NCBI GenBank assembly: GCA_934572465.1 | Contig: CAKTLG010000054.1 | Location: forward strand, 1-8,154 | DNA from: an uncultured Oscillospiraceae bacterium | GTDB taxonomy: Bacteria; Bacillota; Clostridia; Oscillospirales; Oscillospiraceae | DNA: 8,154 nt | Reading direction: 5' to 3' | Shown: piece after piece, positions 6,545 to 8,154 of the stretch | Layout of the letters: the number at the start of each line of letters is the position of its first letter | How positions within the stretch are numbered: the stretch's first letter is position 1 | Program-made: the position numbers and the translations under genes | Notes under the pieces: generated by a model | What the model saw: only the letters and a program-made list of their open reading frames with translations | Told to the model about the DNA's origin: nothing | Database searches by the model: none

Positions 6545-6584
6545 AAAAAAGCGGGCGGCGGGAACGCATATGCGTTCCCGCCGC
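6545..6584 (-). terminator. Intrinsic terminator of the SLH protein gene
   Basis: A perfect 30-bp palindrome (6555-6584, centre CATATG at 6567-6572) lies 15 bases past the SLH gene's stop codon. Read on the minus strand it is followed by CCGC and then TTTTTT (6545-6550), so it fits a strong terminator insulating the ABC operon from the SLH gene. Confidence 0.88.
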
Positions 6585-6599
6585 TCTTCAGCGCCGCCC

Positions 6600-8153
6600 T
6601 TACAGCAGCTTCAAAAATCTTGCAAAGATCGCCGCGACCTGTGCGCGGGTCGCCGTGCCCTGCGGCTCGAGCCGGCCGTTGATGCCGTTGACCAGCCCCT
6701 TCGTGACCGCCCAATCCATCGCCTCGACCGCGTAGGACGAGACGCTCTCATAGTCGGAGAAGCTCTGCAGCGCCGTGCCGCCGGCCGTCACATCGACGCC
6801 GCGCAGCTTCGCGTAGCGATAGAGCATCGTCACGAGCTGCTCGCGCGTGATGCTGCTCTCGGGCGCTGTGCCGTCGGAGATGTCGTTTGCGACCGCCCAC
6901 GCGCAGCCCTTGTCGTACCACTTCGCGCCGCCGCTCGTATCCGCGCCGCTCATGCGCGCGAGCACCGTAACGACCATGCCGCGCGTCATCGGCAGCGAGG
7001 GACTGAACATCGTGTCGCTCGTGCCGTTGAACAGGCCGCGCGCCACAACGGTGTCGGCCTCATTCTTTGCCCAGTGGCCGCGCATATCGATAAAGTCCTT
7101 CGACCGGTCGGCGACCTTGACCGTCACGCTGCCGCTGACCTTCATACGGATGCCGTCTCCGGTCACGACCGACTCTCTCACGACCTCCTCGGTGCCGTCG
7201 CCCTTGACGATGATCGCCACCGTGCCGCCCGTTGCGCCGGAGACCGGGATCTCAATGGTCACATCCTCGCCGCCGGTGCGGATGTCAATGTCGATCTCCT
7301 GACCGGGCCGCCCGTCGACGGGGAGCTTGATGGTCGAGCCGTCCTTCTTCGCGTCGGAGACCGCCTTATCGCTGACCTTGACGTCCGTATCCGTATTGCC
7401 GTCCTTGTCCGTCGTGGTCGTGGACGTGGTGCCGTCGGGCGTCGTCGTGGTCTCGGTAACGGTGCCGTCCGGCTTCGTCACGGTCGTCGTGGTCGAGCCG
7501 TCGGGATTCTTGACCGTCTCGCTCTTGCCCGTCTCCGCGGCTTCGGGGGCATAGCGCCAGAGCACGATGCTGCCGTTGACCGGCTCATAGTTGCCGAGAT
7601 CGTCGCGGAACACCCACCGATAGGTGGCGTCGGAGACGATCATGGTGCTGTCCGCCAGCGCCTTGCCGTTCTCGTCGTACCACTGGAAGCTGCCCTCAGG
7701 CCAGAGCGCGGGCACCGTGATATGCGCGTCGCCCAGCGTATAGCCGTAGCGCGGGAACGTTCTGCAGGTCACCTTGCCGGTAAGCTTCGCCCTGCCGATC
7801 GTGACCGTAACGCTCGCAGCCGCCGTGTCGTTGTGGTTGCTGTCGCTCTCGACCTTGTAGTACACGGTGTACTCGCCCGCGTTCACAGCCGTGGGGATAT
7901 CACCGCCATAGGTCTCGCCGTCCAGACTGTAGACCATCGTGCCGCCGAGCGCTTCGCCCGCCGTGACGAGCTGCTGCTCCGCGCCGCTGTAGACAAGACC
8001 GCCGACGGCCGCCGGAGCGGTGGTGACCTTAGCATCAGCCTTGTCGATCGTAACCTTGACGCTTACAGCCTCCGTGCCGTTGTGGTTGCTGTCGCTCTCG
8101 ACCTTGTAGTACACGGTGTACTCGCCCGCGTTCACAGCCGTGGGGATATCACC
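6600..8153 (-). CDS. SLH-domain surface protein with Ig-like repeats, C-terminal part only
   Basis: The frame is open to the window edge, so the N-terminus and any signal peptide lie outside; 517 residues are visible. In order these are: Ig-like beta repeats of 83 residues (one full unit plus part of the next, ending near residue 118; motif NAGEYTVYYKVESDSNHN), a further beta domain with Trp/Tyr-rich strands (about 119-200), a Thr-rich linker of PDG repeats (about 215-260), a beta-rich domain (about 270-350), and three SLH domains (about 354-404, 410-453, 463-517). The SLH units show the expected W/F-aromatic starts and MTRGM, ITREQ and ATRAQ at the positions of the conserved ITRAE-like motif. 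SLH triplets bind secondary cell-wall polymers, so the protein is anchored at the cell surface and displays the repeat region outward. The ligand or adhesion role cannot be read. The gene ends with TAA at 6600-6602 and its own terminator. Confidence 0.92.
   Translation of the reverse strand, partial: GDIPTAVNAGEYTVYYKVESDSNHNGTEAVSVKVTIDKADAKVTTAPAAVGGLVYSGAEQQLVTAGEALGGTMVYSLDGETYGGDIPTAVNAGEYTVYYKVESDSNHNDTAAASVTVTIGRAKLTGKVTCRTFPRYGYTLGDAHITVPALWPEGSFQWYDENGKALADSTMIVSDATYRWVFRDDLGNYEPVNGSIVLWRYAPEAAETGKSETVKNPDGSTTTTVTKPDGTVTETTTTPDGTTSTTTTDKDGNTDTDVKVSDKAVSDAKKDGSTIKLPVDGRPGQEIDIDIRTGGEDVTIEIPVSGATGGTVAIIVKGDGTEEVVRESVVTGDGIRMKVSGSVTVKVADRSKDFIDMRGHWAKNEADTVVARGLFNGTSDTMFSPSLPMTRGMVVTVLARMSGADTSGGAKWYDKGCAWAVANDISDGTAPESSITREQLVTMLYRYAKLRGVDVTAGGTALQSFSDYESVSSYAVEAMDWAVTKGLVNGINGRLEPQGTATRAQVAAIFARFLKLL
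7374..7511 (-). repeat. Thr-rich PDG tandem repeats (linker in SLH protein)
   Basis: Four degenerate units of 11-12 residues follow one another in frame: KNPDGSTTTTVT, KPDGTVTETTT, TPDGTTSTTTT and DKDGNTDTDVK. The coding DNA is correspondingly low in complexity (gtcgtggtc-like triplet runs on the plus strand). Such segments usually act as extended, possibly glycosylated, spacers between wall-bound SLH domains and the exposed repeats; that role is inferred. Confidence 0.75.
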
Positions 8154-8154
8154 G
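7829..8154 (-). repeat. 249-bp tandem repeat encoding Ig-like domains, with a 77-bp identical core
   Basis: Bases 7829-7905 are identical to 8078-8154, an offset of 249 bp or exactly 83 codons, and the second copy runs off the window edge. The encoded unit contains IPTAVNAGEYTVYYKVE and DSNHN. Between the cores the units differ (for example NGTEAVSVKV versus NDTAAASVTV), so the identity is local. More copies are likely upstream. Confidence 0.9.

Noticed and set aside
5290..6735. 481-codon open frame on the plus strand opposite the first ABC gene
   Set aside because: It has the same antisense composition (Arg/His/Gln-rich), crosses the minus-strand promoter and SLH terminator region, and shows no recognisable family.
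7327..7554. Val/Ser-rich 75-codon plus-strand frame opposite the Thr-rich linker
   Set aside because: It is the complement of repetitive Thr/Asp/Gly codons and has no independent support.
7374..8154. CRISPR-like or mobile-element repeats
   Set aside because: The repeats are in-frame multiples of codons within one coding sequence, with no spacer structure, transposase gene or terminal inverted repeats.

Overview
The window reads as a gene-dense stretch of a GC-rich, low-oxygen Firmicute, most likely a gut Clostridium-class bacterium of the Oscillospiraceae type. The grounds are the strong G/C preference at third codon positions, good GGAGG-type ribosome sites, short AT-rich islands only in promoters and terminators, an S-layer-homology (SLH) cell-wall protein, and a YheI/YheH (BmrC/BmrD)-type exporter pair. 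The lineage is inferred from style and gene families, not from a marker gene.

Layout. Plus strand, 3-1698: the 3' part of a DUF1538 membrane protein, then one nucleotide later a 222-residue protein made of two PII-like domains. The pair looks like a membrane transporter or channel with its own cytoplasmic nucleotide-sensing regulator. It ends in a strong hairpin terminator (1706-1736) shared with the converging gene. Minus strand, 2612-1752: a class I SAM-dependent methyltransferase of the leucine carboxyl methyltransferase/TcmP type, with its own putative promoter overlapped by a small dyad. Minus strand, 6396-2721: two overlapping ABC half-transporter genes that should form a heterodimeric multidrug-type exporter with one catalytically degenerate and one intact ATP site. 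They are preceded by about 200 bp of leader DNA with a promoter-like element, a dyad and a terminator-like hairpin that could act as an attenuator, and followed by a hairpin terminator at 2657-2681. Minus strand, 8153-6600: the C-terminal 517 residues of a large surface protein with 83-residue Ig-like tandem repeats, a threonine-rich linker and three SLH domains, followed by a 30-bp perfect palindrome plus T-run terminator.

How they work together: apart from the two tightly coupled pairs (DUF1538 + tandem PII; ABC1 + ABC2), the units have separate terminators and show no shared pathway. I see no tRNA, rRNA, CRISPR array, insertion sequence, phage gene or origin. No intergenic gap exceeds about 210 bp. 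I do not see a convincing undescribed multi-gene system. The items most worth following up are the DUF1538/tandem-PII pair and the possible attenuation control of the ABC exporter.
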